A stretch of 64,000 nt of DNA from assembly GCA_002964805.2 (NCBI GenBank), contig PUDQ02000003.1, positions 2,356,001 through 2,420,000 of the forward strand. Reading direction: 5' to 3'. The stretch's first letter is position 1. Each line of letters opens with the position of its first letter. The stretch comes from Trametes villosa (taxonomy: Eukaryota; Basidiomycota; Agaricomycetes; Polyporales; Polyporaceae). Positions 23,887-36,600 of this stretch are shown here, in pieces. The translations under genes were made by a program, and so were the position numbers. Below the pieces are notes generated by a model that had not been told where the DNA came from, searched no databases, and saw nothing but the letters and a program-made list of their open reading frames with translations.

Positions 23887-25007
23887 TCCTGGCTCGTGGA
23901 AGTGTATGCCGCGGCGTGGTGTGCAAGAGATTACCCTGTCCGAAGCGTGAATGCAAATAGCTGGGGTCGTTGAAGGAGGACCAGGACCAGGACGCTCTGA
24001 AGCAACAAGCTTGATCAAATGGTCATTGCGCAGCCTGAGAAACAAATACTTGCTTAGATCTTACAACTCACTGTACTAAGCCTACGAAACGAGAACGAAA
24101 TCGAGTTGCGCGGAAGTCTCCATTGTGGATCGAGTAGCACAGGTATGAAGTATGCAGCAGCTGCAGGGAAACGTATTCGAAGGACGGAGACGGCCCAGGC
24201 ACGCGCCGTCTCTCTACAAACATTCGGAAGATGCGAAGACGGACTGCCGCCTGATTACGGCCACATTCGAGCTCGGGGAACACAACACACTGCCCGTTGG
24301 CGGGCTTGTGCCCTAACAATTTCCAGCGCGGCCCGAGACTGGTAGAGGCACCTCCTGAGAGTGGTGTTGCCAACAGACTTCCGTATACAAAAGCGCTCCC
24401 CGACGTCTAGAGGTACGAAGTAGAACAAAACGTGAGACCAGCCGCTGCGCTCGACTCGAACGCGCAACTACATAAGTAGACCCGGATCTGATACATATGT
24501 CTGAACCACAGACGGAAGACACATACAGGCGACGAAACGGGGAAAAACTATAGTACAAGCTCACCAACCTCTGCACGACACGAGGATGTACACATACGAG
24601 CGGAGCAGACAAGCACGCCAATCATCGCATCACGATAGCATAGGGAGACATAGTTCCTGGGGACACTACAGCCCGCCGCGGCGGGCGGAGAAAACACATA
24701 CAAGAAACGACAGAGAAGTCCGGCCGGAGTTATGATCGGGATTGCGGCGACTGTGGCACCCGAGGATAGAGGGGACGCAGAGATGCGGACTCCGCAACGA
24801 GCCGTCCTGGGGTCGAGAGGTCTAGCGGCGCGAACCGCTGCGGTCGCCGCTCCGTCTGGGCAGGATCCGCCGCGGCTTCTAAGAGCACGCTCCGCTTATC
24901 CCAAAGGTCTCGGGGTACTTCACGTCGAATAGGAGCGCTATACGCCACCACAGACGGATAGGTCTAAGGCAAGGGGGAGGGGTACCGATAGCGTCGACAC
25001 CATCGCT
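23887..25007. other. intergenic, no supportable gene
   Basis: Contains the 5' flank of the F-box gene and the 3' flank of the SMG7/EST1-like gene. A few short open frames lack ATG starts, motifs or splice partners. Confidence 0.5.
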
Positions 25008-28000
25008 TCAGCCGCCGTTATTCCAGAGTTGCGCCATCGACGACAGCGGCGGATACGCCGCGATGTGGGCCCCGTTCGCCCTCGCGTCGACGTGGTACGG
25101 GATTGAGCGGTCCGCATATCCCGGCGTCCCGTGGCGCAGGTAGCCCGAATCCATCTTGCGCGAGTACACGGGATCCGCGAACGAGCCAGGGACCCCAGTG
25201 CTGTACGCCACGGCCGAGTGCTCGGTGAGCACAGGGTACGAGCCGAACCCGTCCGGTAGTGACGGCTGGCTCTGGCTCTGACTCTGGCTCTGGCTCAAGC
25301 TCTGGCTTGACGAGTACAGCTCCTGGCCCTGACTTGACGGGAGCATCTGCGAACGGCCCATCGAAAGCGACAGCGACTGGACGCGTTGATGGCTATGGCT
25401 GTGCCCGACCGGAGGGATCCCGTTGTACGAACGGCTCGCACTGAGGGGCACGGCTCCCTGGCCAAGACTGAGCGGAGACTGGAGAGGATAGGATGGCGAG
25501 TGCGCATGCGGGGGCTGCGGCTGACTCTGCGTCTGATACGACGGGTAGGCGGGGCCACTCGGGGTGCCTGCCGCGCCCTGGAAGCCGAGCCCGTCCCTCT
25601 CACTCGAGGACCATATCGACGGGCTGCCGCCAAGGGGGTTCGAGCCGAAGAGCATGTGGGGCGGCGGCGCGGACCCCTGCCGAGTGTGCAGGGAGCGCGC
25701 GAGGTCGCCTTTGGGCGGGCTGCGGTGCAGAACGTTCGCGAGGATGTCTTGGGCGGTGGTGACGCTCGGCGGCATCCCGGACGGCGGCGTCAGGTCCACG
25801 CTCTGTTTCCGTGGGAAGTGGGGGGAGAGAGCAGGCGGACTGCGCGGGCTCAGAGTGGGAACGACCGGGCTGGGGATGAGAGGCCTGGGGGGCGAAGTCG
25901 CGGGCACCGGTACGTTCGGCGCTGCAGAGACGATAGCAGGATCCTGTGGGATGGGTGGCGGGATAGGTTGCGCGCTGACAGAGGGTTTAGTTACCGTACC
26001 TCAATACGGAGATAAGACTCACCGAGGTTCCCATACGATTTCGTCCTCGTCGTCCTCATCGTCGTCACCGGCTTCGGTGGGGGGACCTAGCGCCTTGCGG
26101 AAAGCGGCGTCGACAGGATCGTCTTCTGTGCGTGTGATATCCGTCATGTTGTCTTCGTCTCGTTCCATCCCTCGGGGTTCGTAAGTGAGATGTGGTAGGA
26201 ACTGCGGAGGTTCTTGCAGCGGAATATGTTGCCGAGCGGGTTCACGGCTCGGCTGCGCTTGGGCCTGGATCGTAGATTGACGATTCTGCTGTGGGGGCCG
26301 TCGACTTGCCGTCGGGGGATTGTATGTCCCTTCCACTGAGAAGTTGCCTTCGAACACGTTTAGCGGGCAGATCTGTACCAGTACCACGCAACATAAGCCA
26401 CAGCTGTTATTCCAAAATCAAATGTGACGTACCTCATCTCGGGCAAGCGCGAGCGCGTCCGTGAGCAGGTCCGCGATCCTCATCAGCTGCTCCTCGTTCG
26501 GATGCACTTGCTCCAGCGGAATAGCCTTGTTCTTCGTGCTCGAACCGCTGCGTTCGTCCGCGGGCGCATCCTTAGCAGCCGCAGCTGCGCCGACGACTTC
26601 GCTGGGAACGAACTTCTTCAGCGGCAGGAACCCGGCCATCTCGATATCCTCGTCCAGAAGAGCCGCAAGCTTCGGGAGCTTCTGCTGCGGGAACACGCGC
26701 CACAGCGCCGTCGCGAACTGCGCGTACGACCGCCAGAACTCGGACAGGCCAGGAATTACAGGCGTGCCGGACACAGCGCTCCCGCGCCTGCTGTTCTCCC
26801 TCCTGCGGTCGCGGCCCTTGGGCGGGGCGGGCGAGGGCACGTCTCCAGAAGCGCCGCTGGGGGTGAACTGCTGCCACGCCTGGGCGAGGTACCGCAAATT
26901 CGCGCGGAGCCACTTGCTCGCTACCCGGAGAGCAGGGAGAGTTCGGCGGAATTCTGCAGTGATGCGCTGCGCGAGGTCGTGTTCCGATGCATCTTCGGGT
27001 GGCGCTTCCGCGATCTGCACGACTCCGACCTCGAGAAGGACGCGGTGCATGGCGAGGAGATGCGTGGCTATGGAGCTTTCCACGGAAGCCGACACCGCGG
27101 CCGGGATGCTCCTGCGGTGGCCGCCGCTCGAGGAGTTACGGAACATGCGGTGCTTCCACAAGGCACCCTGGGCGAGGACGATCGTCGTCATGATAATGTC
27201 GTGAGGAAGGACACGGTCGGAAACTAGAGCTTTGAACTCCTCGGCGATTTTCTGCGTGAGGTTCGGCGCCATCGCCTCGGCTCTAATTCAACCCGTTAGC
27301 TATCGAGTGCGTACGGATCATATTCACTATACGTACTCGTCTGGTGGGAGTCGCCACAGTGCATGGAGAACGATCAGCTTCTCCTTGAACGCCTCTACGC
27401 GTAGGCGCGGGGCCATCGACGGTAGTTCTCCACGCAGCTGTTCCTTCTCCCGTTCCTTCTCCTTCTTAGAACCCCGCGACCTCCACGCATCGAGCGCCTT
27501 CGTCAGCACTGTGCCCAGATTATCAGCGGCGGTGTCGTACGGCGTCCGGACGCACAGTGCACGGTAGTAGTGCACCAGCGAGCCAAACGTGTCCTTCTGG
27601 TACGACGCCAGGATGGCCATCTGGTGCGCGGGGTTCCCGTCCTGCGGCAGGAGGATGCGCGCCTGCTGATAGCATTGCCGCGCCTTTTGGTAGTCGCGCA
27701 GCCGCGCGAGCAGCGGAGGCGCGCCGTTGGGCGGCGCTGCCCCACCCTTCCTCCCACGTCCGCCCTTCTGGTTGTTCGGGTTTACAGCAGGCGGCCCGTC
27801 CTCATGCCCGGCGCGGGGTCTCCCGCCGGCCTCGTTATACTGCTCCTTGTAGCGCTCGATATCGCCGAGACACACGAGCGCCTTGCTGAGGATGGCCATC
27901 CGGCTCTCGCGCTGCTCGCGGGTGGCGGGCGAGAGCGACGGGGCGGCGGCGTCGATGTCCGCATCGGACGGGAACTGGAAGTGGTTGCGTTTCGGCGGCG

Positions 28001-28636
28001 CGCCGTCCGCAGGCGCGTCGTCGTCGGGGAGGATGCCGAGCTCGGCGAGGGCGGGCTGCGTGTCCTCGAGCTGGAAGACGCGCCGGATGCGCACGATCAG
28101 CTGGATCCAGAACTTCTCCTCGTCGGCGAGGAACTGCCGGAAGCGTTGCAGGAGCTTGCGGTACTCGACGACGCCGTGGCCGCCGTGCGGGCGAGACTGC
28201 TGCTGTCCCCCCGGCGGCCCCTGGCCCTGCTGCTGCTGGTGCTGTTGGCGGGGGTGCCCGTGGATGGCGCGGTCGAGCGCGGCGATGCGCTGCTTGTAGA
28301 GCGAGATGAACGCATAGGACGTCTGGATCCAGAGCATGGTCTCTGCATCCTTGGATTCCGCGGCATACGGGTGCAGGAGCAGGAGCCGCAGGCAGTTCCG
28401 CCGCAGCCTTCCTCCACACGGTCAGCTCTTGGACACGAAAGCTGCAGCATGTTGCACTCACTGTTTGCGCGTGAAGTCCGTCTCTCTATCCCATGGGTCC
28501 TTGGTCTTCAGCGATTCTATGAGTGTATGCTGGAAGCTCTTGGCCTCCCTGGACGCGCGGGGTTAAGTAGACAATTGCGGCTCTCACGGTGTGTCCCGGC
28601 ATACCTGGCTAGGTGTACAGCTTCTTCTTCAGACAT
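25008..28636 (-). CDS. SMG7/EST1-like protein (nonsense-mediated decay / telomerase-associated family)
   Basis: Exons 28636-28605, 28548-28462, 28407-27333, 27275-26433, 26372-26023 and 25974-25008 give 1117 residues. The N-terminus has the family block LRLLLLHPYAAESKDAETML followed by SYAFISLYKQ. A 14-3-3-like TPR region then leads into the EST1 DNA/RNA-binding signature GNPAHQMAILASYQKD, GSLVHYYRALCVRTPYDTA, around residues 290-335. APNLTQKIAEEFKALVSDRV and LPHDIIMTTIVLAQ follow. The C-terminal third is disordered and rich in Ser, Gln and Pro (SQSQSQSQ near 25270). SMG5/6/7 proteins bind phospho-UPF1, and yeast EST1 recruits telomerase. Which role applies here cannot be decided from sequence. 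Two decayed fragments of it lie at 1.9-2.3 and 17.4-18.3 kb. Confidence 0.85.
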
Positions 28637-29044
28637 AGTGGCAGCGAGATGAATGCATGTTTCATCGAACGGAGAGGTAGAGGATCATCATTGCTCGTCG
28701 AGCTTGTGGAGGTCGGGGTTAAGTCGAGACAAGTGAGCGCTTCTCGATCATACCATGGGCGCCTAATCTACCGCAGGATGATGAACGCGCTCCAGACCGT
28801 CGGGAACCCCGACTCACTCGAAGGTTTCACTGCCTGCTGCAGCTTCCACTAGCTTCATATGATTAGACAACACGAGCGAGGTCATGAAGGGGATGGAATA
28901 GGACACGATAGGATGGTGTACATGGTGGTGATACTAGTGGGGACGAGCTCGACATAGCAAGAAAGCAAGAATAGATCCAAAAAACCCAGCCCCTCCCAGA
29001 GCGGCGGGACGCCACAACAAGAACTGCACAAGCCCCTCACAGAC
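28637..29044. other. intergenic between SMG7-like and SNF2 genes
   Basis: About 400 bp between two genes on the same strand. It should hold the promoter of the SMG7/EST1-like gene and the terminator of the SNF2 gene. No further exon is seen. Confidence 0.5.
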
Positions 29045-32000
29045 TCAATCTTCCTCGTCATCGTGTCCATCGGCGCGGAAGAGCGCGACAAGGTCGTCGA
29101 TACCGAGGCGCATGTTCTTGAACTTGTCGCCGGAAAGCGCGGCCGCCGCGAGTGCCCGCTTCTTCTCCTGAAGCTGAGGGAATACCAGCAGGTGAGTTGC
29201 TGGGCGGTGCAGTTTGAAGCAACCAGACTTACCTCGAGGATGCGCTGCTCGACGGTATCGGGCACACAGAGCTTGTAGATGTTCACAGCCCGCTTCTGTC
29301 CGAAACGATGGGCACGGTCAAACGCCTGGTCCTCCAGCGCGGGGTTCCACCAGGGGTCGACGAGGATGACGTTGTTGCAGCACGTCAAGTTCAGGCCCGT
29401 GCTGCCCGCCTTGAACGAAATGAGGATGACCCGCGTCGCCGCGTTCCCGCTGATCTGGCTCAGCGCCTCGTCGCGCTGGACCTTGTTCATCTTGCCATCG
29501 TCTGTAGGTCGGACGCATGAGTATCGCCAAATATGATTGTCAAAAGGCGCTCGAAAGACTTACAGCGAACGAACTTGACCCGCTCGTGGCGCAGGAACGG
29601 CTCGATGAGGTCGAGCATGCTCGTGAACTGCGAGAAAATGATCGTCTTCTCGCCCTCGCCGCGCTCCTCGGCGTCGCGCAGGATCTCCATGATCTTGCGC
29701 GTCTTGGACGAGTGCGGCGGCAGGTTCGCCGCGGGGTCCCCGAGCTTCCGCTTCGCGGCCTTGTACACCTCCTCGCAGTCCACGCACACGTCGTTCTTCC
29801 ACGTGTTGCTTGGGGTGAGCGGGCTCTGGCACACCTGGCACGGCTTGCGGTTAATCGCGAGCCCCGCGAGCATGTCCGCCAGCTCGTCGCCCGCGTCTTC
29901 CTCGCTCTCGTTCTGGCTGGCGCTCTTCGGCTCCACCGCCTGCTCGTCCTTCTTGTAGTCCTCGGAGATCAAGCCAGGATGGTTGCACGCTGCGGCGGAG
30001 AACGTGAGCTTGTGTCTCCGACGGATGCTGAAGTGCTCACCTTGGCGCATGCGCAGAAGCAAAACGAGCACGGACGTGTACGCCTTGTTGATGTCGCCCT
30101 TTTGGAGGTCCTCCAGCCGGTTCTGGACCTTCTCCTCCACCGACTGGTAGAACGCGCGTTCGTCGTCGTCGAATACACAGTCTACAATGTTGACAAGACG
30201 ATCGGGAAGCTGAAGGATCGGTTTCCCGTTGATGATGGTAGTCTTTGTGCGGCGCAACATGATCTTCTGCAAGACGACCTGACAGACACGATGAGTAGAT
30301 GGAGCCTGTCAATATACGAAAGACATACTTGAAGGCGCTTGAGGGCACGGACAGGCTTCCCTGCTTTGACCGGCTTGGCAATGGAAGAGTTGAAGGTCGT
30401 CCAGTCGTTGAGCGGAACGATGCGCAAGAACTTGATCAGAGAGTAGATCTCCTCGACGTTGTTCTGCCTGCAGACAAGTTCAGCCACCAGTCCGCCTGCC
30501 GGGCATCCAAAACGTACATCGGCGTGCCCGTGAGACACCAACGAAACTTCGCATCGAGAGCACAGCACGCGATGGCGGCTTTCGTGTTCCTGTTCTTGAT
30601 GTTATGCGCCTCATCTACGAGCCATGAGCAAACCGAGGGATGTAGTTGAGTACCAAACAGGCGTACCCAGCACAATCCGCCACCACTTGACCCTGAACAG
30701 GGCGTCCTTGACCTTACCCCTCCTGGGTGCAGCCTTGAGACGCCTCTGGATCGAGTCGGAGTCGGAGTCCTCGGAGTCAGAGCCCTTGCCCTTCTTCTTC
30801 TTCCCGTCTGGTTTGGACTCGTCCTTGCCCTTGATGTACACGCCGTACTCCGAGGTCACCACAGAGTACGAGGTGACGACAATGTGAGCACGCTCGAGCT
30901 CGTAGGGGTCTGCGCAGCAGCCACTTTAGTTACACTGCGATACCCGGCCACGGATGTGCAACTTACCACTCGTCCGACTGGCACCGTGGTGCTGGACCAC
31001 GCGAAGCCCCGAGGTGTACTTCTTGACTTCGCTCTCCCATTGCGATACCAGCGCAACGGGACAAACGACACTATGCGATGACTGAGCTTCTATGCTCGCA
31101 ATACGGCACGAGCAACATACAGAGTAGATGCAGAGAAACCCGCGGTCTTGTCCTTCTTCGTAGGGCGGCCATCCAGGACGCGGGTCAGCGTTGAAATGGT
31201 CTTCCCAAGGCTGCATCCGAGGTCAGCGTCATGAACGCTTACGTTCAGTCAAATTCACTGACCCCATGTCATCTGCCAGTATACCGCCCATCTTCTTCCC
31301 CGACTCTCGCTCCGCCATGAACTCCCGGCTTTTAATCTGGTGGGGCAGCAGCCGGATGTTATCGCGGAAGCCTTCGACGATCATGTCTTCGGGGTTGTAG
31401 TCGATGTCGCCGTCGTTGTAGCCCTCGTGCACAAAGTCCCGCAGAGCCTTTTCGGTCTCTGCCTGGGTCATCGGCCGGTCGTCGACCGGTCCAATGTGGT
31501 CGATGTCGAACATCTCCTGCTCCAGATGCGCGTATGCAGGCGGACGGGGTGCCGGGCGGGGTATGTCCCTGTTTGAGGGTATATGTATAGGCATCGGAGG
31601 CTTGCTGCCAAACGATGACTGTTGCGCCATTGGTCGGGAGTTGGTCGGTGGCTGTGAACGGGGAGGCGGACTGCAGGAGACCGAGCCGGATGTGCGTCAG
31701 CCTGGGGTTGCGATGGAATGACCGTAGGCTTACGGCACTGGCACAACGTCGCTGTCGGAATCGGACGAAATCTCTATCGGTGCGGGTCGAGGTACACGCG
31801 CCGCTTGAGGCGAGTCGTTCGATGAGACACTCTATAGGAACGTTGAATGTGAATTCTTGGAATATCCAGATTGACCTACGATAATAGACTGCGGGCTGAT
31901 TGACACGGGTTGCCTAGGAGCAACAGCAGGGCTTGGTCTCGAGGGCCCAGGGATAGGCCTTGAGGATGGCGCGGTCGGCGAAGGTCGTGGCCTGCCTAGC

Positions 32001-32389
32001 GGGATGAGGTCCGGGTAGAGGGCAGCATTCTGAGCGAACTGGCGCCGCCTATTTATGCATTGTCAGCTGTGCCCCGAGTTCGCGCATTGAGTCGTTGAGA
32101 CGTAAAATAATGTGCACGAGTGGCAACTCTTGGACAGACGTGCCGGCAGCGCTGCAGCATGGCCACCGCAGCCGAGGCGGGCGGGCGCGCCGATGTCCAA
32201 GAGGCACGTCCCCGTCCAATCAGCGGGGCGAGTTGTGTAGAGGATATGCATTATCTGGCTGGAGCATGCAGATCCCGCGAAGAACACATCCCTTTGCTGC
32301 CTAGTGGCGAAGTACCCGCCGAGACGCGTCCGACGCGTCTCGCATGACCTGAAGGCACAAAGAACAATGATCACTTACCTTTCCTCCAT
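29045..32389 (-). CDS. SNF2-family ATPase (RAD5/RAD16/ULS1-like)
   Basis: Fourteen exons from 32389 to 29045 with introns of 48-78 nt (the first at 32378-32301 is the least certain) give 867 residues. Helicase motifs are in order: GGILADDMGLGKT (Walker A, split by an intron at 31262-31211), DEAHNIKN (Walker B), LTGTPMQNN, ACNHPGL, IIFSQFTSMLDLI, GSTGLNLT and RAHRFGQK. A four-cysteine insert, CQVC...CVDC, sits between the two helicase lobes, which suggests the RAD5/16-type branch although no full RING is visible. The N-terminus has a Cys/His-rich segment (TCLLDIGAPARLGCGGH) and a Pro/Ser-rich acidic region. Such enzymes translocate on DNA to remodel chromatin or protein-DNA complexes in repair. 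The N-terminal two exons are less sure than the core. Confidence 0.83.
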
Positions 32390-32851
32390 GCTCAAGGACT
32401 ACGATTGTGAGGTGCTGGTGAAACGGCGTTGGTACCCAGTGACAGGAGGAGTTCGGGAAGCTGCGAGTGCGGGGACGATGAGAGTTGAGGACAAGTTGAA
32501 GGAGCTGCCGTTAGCACTAGACGCCCATTAATTAACCGCGTCGCCAATTCACGTGACCGAGACAAAGACCTTGTGCCGCCGGCGCGACGCTTGCGGAAGG
32601 CATGGTTGCTGTCCGGGCAGAGACAACAAGGGCAACGCGTGGTGGACCTGAACATCTAGTCTTACAGAAGTTGTTGTAGAGCTACAAAGACGCCCAGAGT
32701 GGAGGGCTGAACACTGAGAGATCAATGCATGAGGACAACAACATGCGCGCTGCCCAGAAGAGCACATAGCAAGATCAACGTAATAGTCATGCATTCAGCG
32801 ACATGTACAGCATGATGACAGGCGTGAGGGGGTCACATGAATTGCGAGTGT

Positions 32852-33693
32852 CTATGCTTCCTCCTCGTCCGAGTCTTCCTTCGCTAACCTGCTGAGCAAA
32901 GAACCATCGAATGCACCTGCAGAGAATCGTCAGCAGCCATCCATGTAGAGAGGAACACAGTACAGAAGAACGATACGCACGGCCGACGGAAGTGCTATGC
33001 CGGCCGCGATATGCAGCCAGTGGAGACGCGGGCGACCCAGGCAACGATATCGAGGAAGCGAACGACGCGTCCGGTGGTGAGGTGACCGACCCAGGGATCG
33101 TGTAGTTGATCGTGCGAGAGGGCGTGGAGACAGGGGATGGCGCGTATGACGAGAACGCCTTTTGCCTTTGTGGACTGGACTGCAGTGGGGCTCGCGTAAG
33201 TTACCAGATACGCTTTGAGATGTCGATGCTTACATTTGGTGTAGTGCTCGAGAGACGCCACTGGCGCACTGGGGAGAGGGGCGTATCCTTCACCTGTCTT
33301 GCTGGCGAGGGAGGTGGTGGTGGTGGTACGCGAGGGTACTTCAGCGCATATGCCGCTTGCACAACGTTCAGTGCGAGTACGGCAAGCAGTGTGAGCTCTG
33401 CATAGGGCGGGTTAGCTTGAGCAACCAAATGCAGACGTAGCGGCGGGCGTACCAGCAACACAAAGGTAGTAGTGGGGCGTGCTCGTCGGTCTCCGCTGCC
33501 ACACCACGTCGAACGCTCGCCAGAGAGACGGCACGGGAAGCAGATTCGAGAGTATCACGACTCCCACGAGCCCCACGGTGTTCGTTCGCAACCTTGCGAT
33601 TGCTTCGCTCCGCAGAGGTTTGAACCAGTCGAGGAGGGACGCGCTGGACGAAGACGGAGCGGCAGAAACCGCCATTTTGGCTTTGTGAGACAT
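32852..33693 (-). CDS. putative pore-membrane nucleoporin, POM34-like
   Basis: Exons 33693-33453, 33397-33234, 33179-32981 and 32916-32852 give 222 residues. Two hydrophobic segments are visible: VGLVGVVILSNLLPVPSLW near residues 40-60, and ELTLLAVLALNVVQAAYAL near 80-100. A long Ser/Pro-rich tail follows, with SPLAAYRGRHSTSVGRA and an acidic end, SDEEEA. Two close membrane spans plus a soluble tail fit the NPCC/POM34 family that anchors the nuclear pore complex. The assignment rests on architecture and remembered family pattern, so another small membrane protein is possible. The 460 bp separating it from the SNF2 start (32390-32851) hold no gene that I can see. Confidence 0.6.
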
Positions 33694-36600
33694 GCGGTCA
33701 AGTTTCGAGATATAGGTATTCGAGCTGGAGTAGGCCGGGGAGGAGACAAGCAGTAGTGTGGTGGTTTCGTTAACAGTCGTCGTGGGTTGTCGCGAGGAAG
33801 GACAAGGGAGAGGCGCTCAAGGAGGGCGCGCCAGTCACATGTTCCGCGCGTGTTTGGGAAGGCGCTCGTGAAGCGCTCGTTACTGTGTCCTCGCGCTTGC
33901 TCCCCGCGCTCACCAACTTGGCTCCCTGGGATAGGCTGGCGCGCACATCCAGGATCTTCCCTCACAAATGCACGCATAAAGACGGCAATTTTGGTGTGGC
34001 GTATAACCTCCGCGTACAGAAAGACTAGCTGTGCTAGCATGGCTAGGTCGTTCAACGCTGCCTGGGAGTTTCCAGTCATTATCCATCGTCCCCCCGGGTC
34101 AGGACGAGATACCGCAACGACGCTGCCTCCAGTTGCCGACCGGGGGTCGTTTTCTTTGCCAGGATTTTGGCGAAGCGATCTCTGTTGCACCCGCTGGCCA
34201 CTCGCGTGGGACCCAGGATCGACGTCAAGAATACATGTGCCATTTGGCGCACCCAAGGCGCAGATCAATCCGAAGGTTTGAGTATAGTCGCTGAAGGTGG
34301 AGCGGTACGTGGGGGCTCTTCTACCGTGAGTATACAGCCGAATATATCTACACGCCAATTATCAGCACTGACGTCTCATGCCGTGTAGGCATATAAAGCC
34401 TCGCGTACCTCGAATTGCAAGAAAGCCGTGCACACCTGCAGCGGGCGTTTGCGTTGGGCGGCAAACCACGCCTAGACGAGACCGCTGCCCGTCCGCCCCT
34501 CCCGCTCAATGACGCGCGATAGATGCGGTATGTCACATCCCCACCGCGGTACCTGCAAAGCGAGGTCCCTTACGCGCCCCTCCCACCGCTATTTCACCAG
34601 CAATGCGCCCCATGGGTTCCCGAGGTCCGACATCACGGCGCCACTTCCTTTCCCCCCTGCGGCAGCAATTCTCCCCTCATGTCACGAACTTCGTCTTCCT
34701 CCGAGCATGATCGGAGCAGCCGAGTCACCGCGCAGGGTCGCTCGCGCACTGGGACGCCAGCCGTCGCACGAAGCGCGCAAAAGCCGCGGCGAAACGCTTG
34801 GGTGTGATATATTGGCACATACACTCGTGCGCACATCGATCCCTCCCTTTGTTCCTGCTGGTTCTCCACCCGAACACGCCTTGACGCTGTCACTGCCGAC
34901 CCTGGCGTCTCGCGCTCGACCGCACCGTACTGTATGGCCGCACCGCACCGCAACAGGGGCCACACCGCATGCCCGCGAAGGTCCACCGCACAACACGCTC
35001 GCAGATTTCCTGGTGGTTGGTTCCATACCGATCCCGACCATGGCCTTCCTGGGGCGTCGACTCGCGCCGGACATCCGTATGCGGCCTGCAGAACGCCACG
35101 TACGCGGGCCCTGCGCCCACACTTACCGCAGCGTCTTCCCCCGCCGCGTCGCCGCGCGTCCTGGGGCCTTCGTGCAAATTTCCCGGGTGCGAGTACTCCC
35201 GCGCGGACAGGCTCCGAGCCCGTCGCCCCCACCCACATCAGCATCATGTCGTCGTTCGCCACCGCGCGGCGGCCCCGCTTCGAACTCATTTCGCGACCGC
35301 GGGCGCGCGGCTGTCCTCGGGGCACTCGCGGTGAGTCGCCTCGTGTCGTGACGTGACGTTTAGGGCGGTTCGATGTCTATTTTCTCTTCGCCCAACTGTC
35401 GCTGTCCCTACTGGGTCGCTGACTCGTTCTACAGGACAGAGTGGCACAATTGGACGGCCTCGTGTCATGCTCCCGAACAAGGTGGTGTCCTTGTTTTCTA
35501 CTAGGACACTTCCCTACACACTGGCCCCGTGGTGGCGAGGAACGCCGTGCTGTCCTTCACGGATCCTCGAGTCAGACGTGAGTGACGTGGTCATCCCTGC
35601 CCGTAACCGACTTTTGGCACTTTCAGGAGGCTTTGGACGCAGCATGACCACGTCTGTCGAGCGCTCTGGATATCCGCCCCTGCATGCCATCCTCTGACAG
35701 ATCCTCGGTGGCTCGCCCGGCCTCCCGCATCCCCAAGCCATCACGCCCGCCTGCGGGTGCACAGACTCCTGTCTACGGAACTCGGGACGAGCGGCGCCAA
35801 GTGGGCTACTTGGCCGCCTTGACCGTGTCAGCGGACGCCGACCACACTGCGTGCCTCAGCGCCGCCGCTGGTACGCAGTCCACAGCCGTCCCAGTCCGAC
35901 TACCCGCCGCTGACCAACCCCCAGGCATCGCCGGAGCGCATGGCACATCCCGCGCGGTACTCAGTACTCAGCGCCATGCTCCGGACGACCGCCCCTGCAC
36001 TCAGGCCTTCTCGTCGCCCCCCGCCCGAACAGAGCGCGTTCATATACCGCACCGCGTCGCCCGGACCATAGTCACGCCGCCCGCCACGCATGGAGCGCGA
36101 AGAACGAAGAAGCACGCATCGGACGTCGCCCGCCGCCAGCTTTTCACGGCTCATACATACAGTACATATGGCGAAAATTTGCGACGTCCGTGCAGCTGCG
36201 CGTTGGTCCGAGGCTGCGGCGAGCCCGTCCGCGCCCCCGCGCTGCTTCTCTCCGGTCGGCCCTCGCCCGCCCCCGCCCCCACCGCGCCCTTCTCATCCTC
36301 ATCTCCGCCCCGCACGCCCCCACCCCTCCTACGCGGCTGAGTCAGCCCTATTCAGTGCGGGCGCGGGCGCAGCGCAGGCCCGCGATGGTGCACCCAACCT
36401 ACTCCGAGCCCGCCAGGCACGGGGCGGGCTGGCGTGCACTGCTTTGCTGTGCTCGCATTCACACATCAATTAGAGTTTTTCCACAGCGGGAGCTGCGCCG
36501 GATATGGGGGTGGATGCGCCGCTATATACGCGCATCGTGCTGCCGTGGGGGCTTCCGGAGGCCATATGGGGGCGTGCTCTAGATAACTCTCCGCACGTCG

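Noticed and set aside
32349..32378. A 30-nt first intron in the SNF2 gene
   Set aside because: It is shorter than any other intron here. The 78-nt alternative ending at 32301 keeps the same frame and a normal length.
33555..34358. 267-codon minus-strand frame upstream of and overlapping the POM34-like gene
   Set aside because: It overlaps the first exon of a better-supported gene in another frame, has no recognisable domain, and its first codons are not a convincing start.
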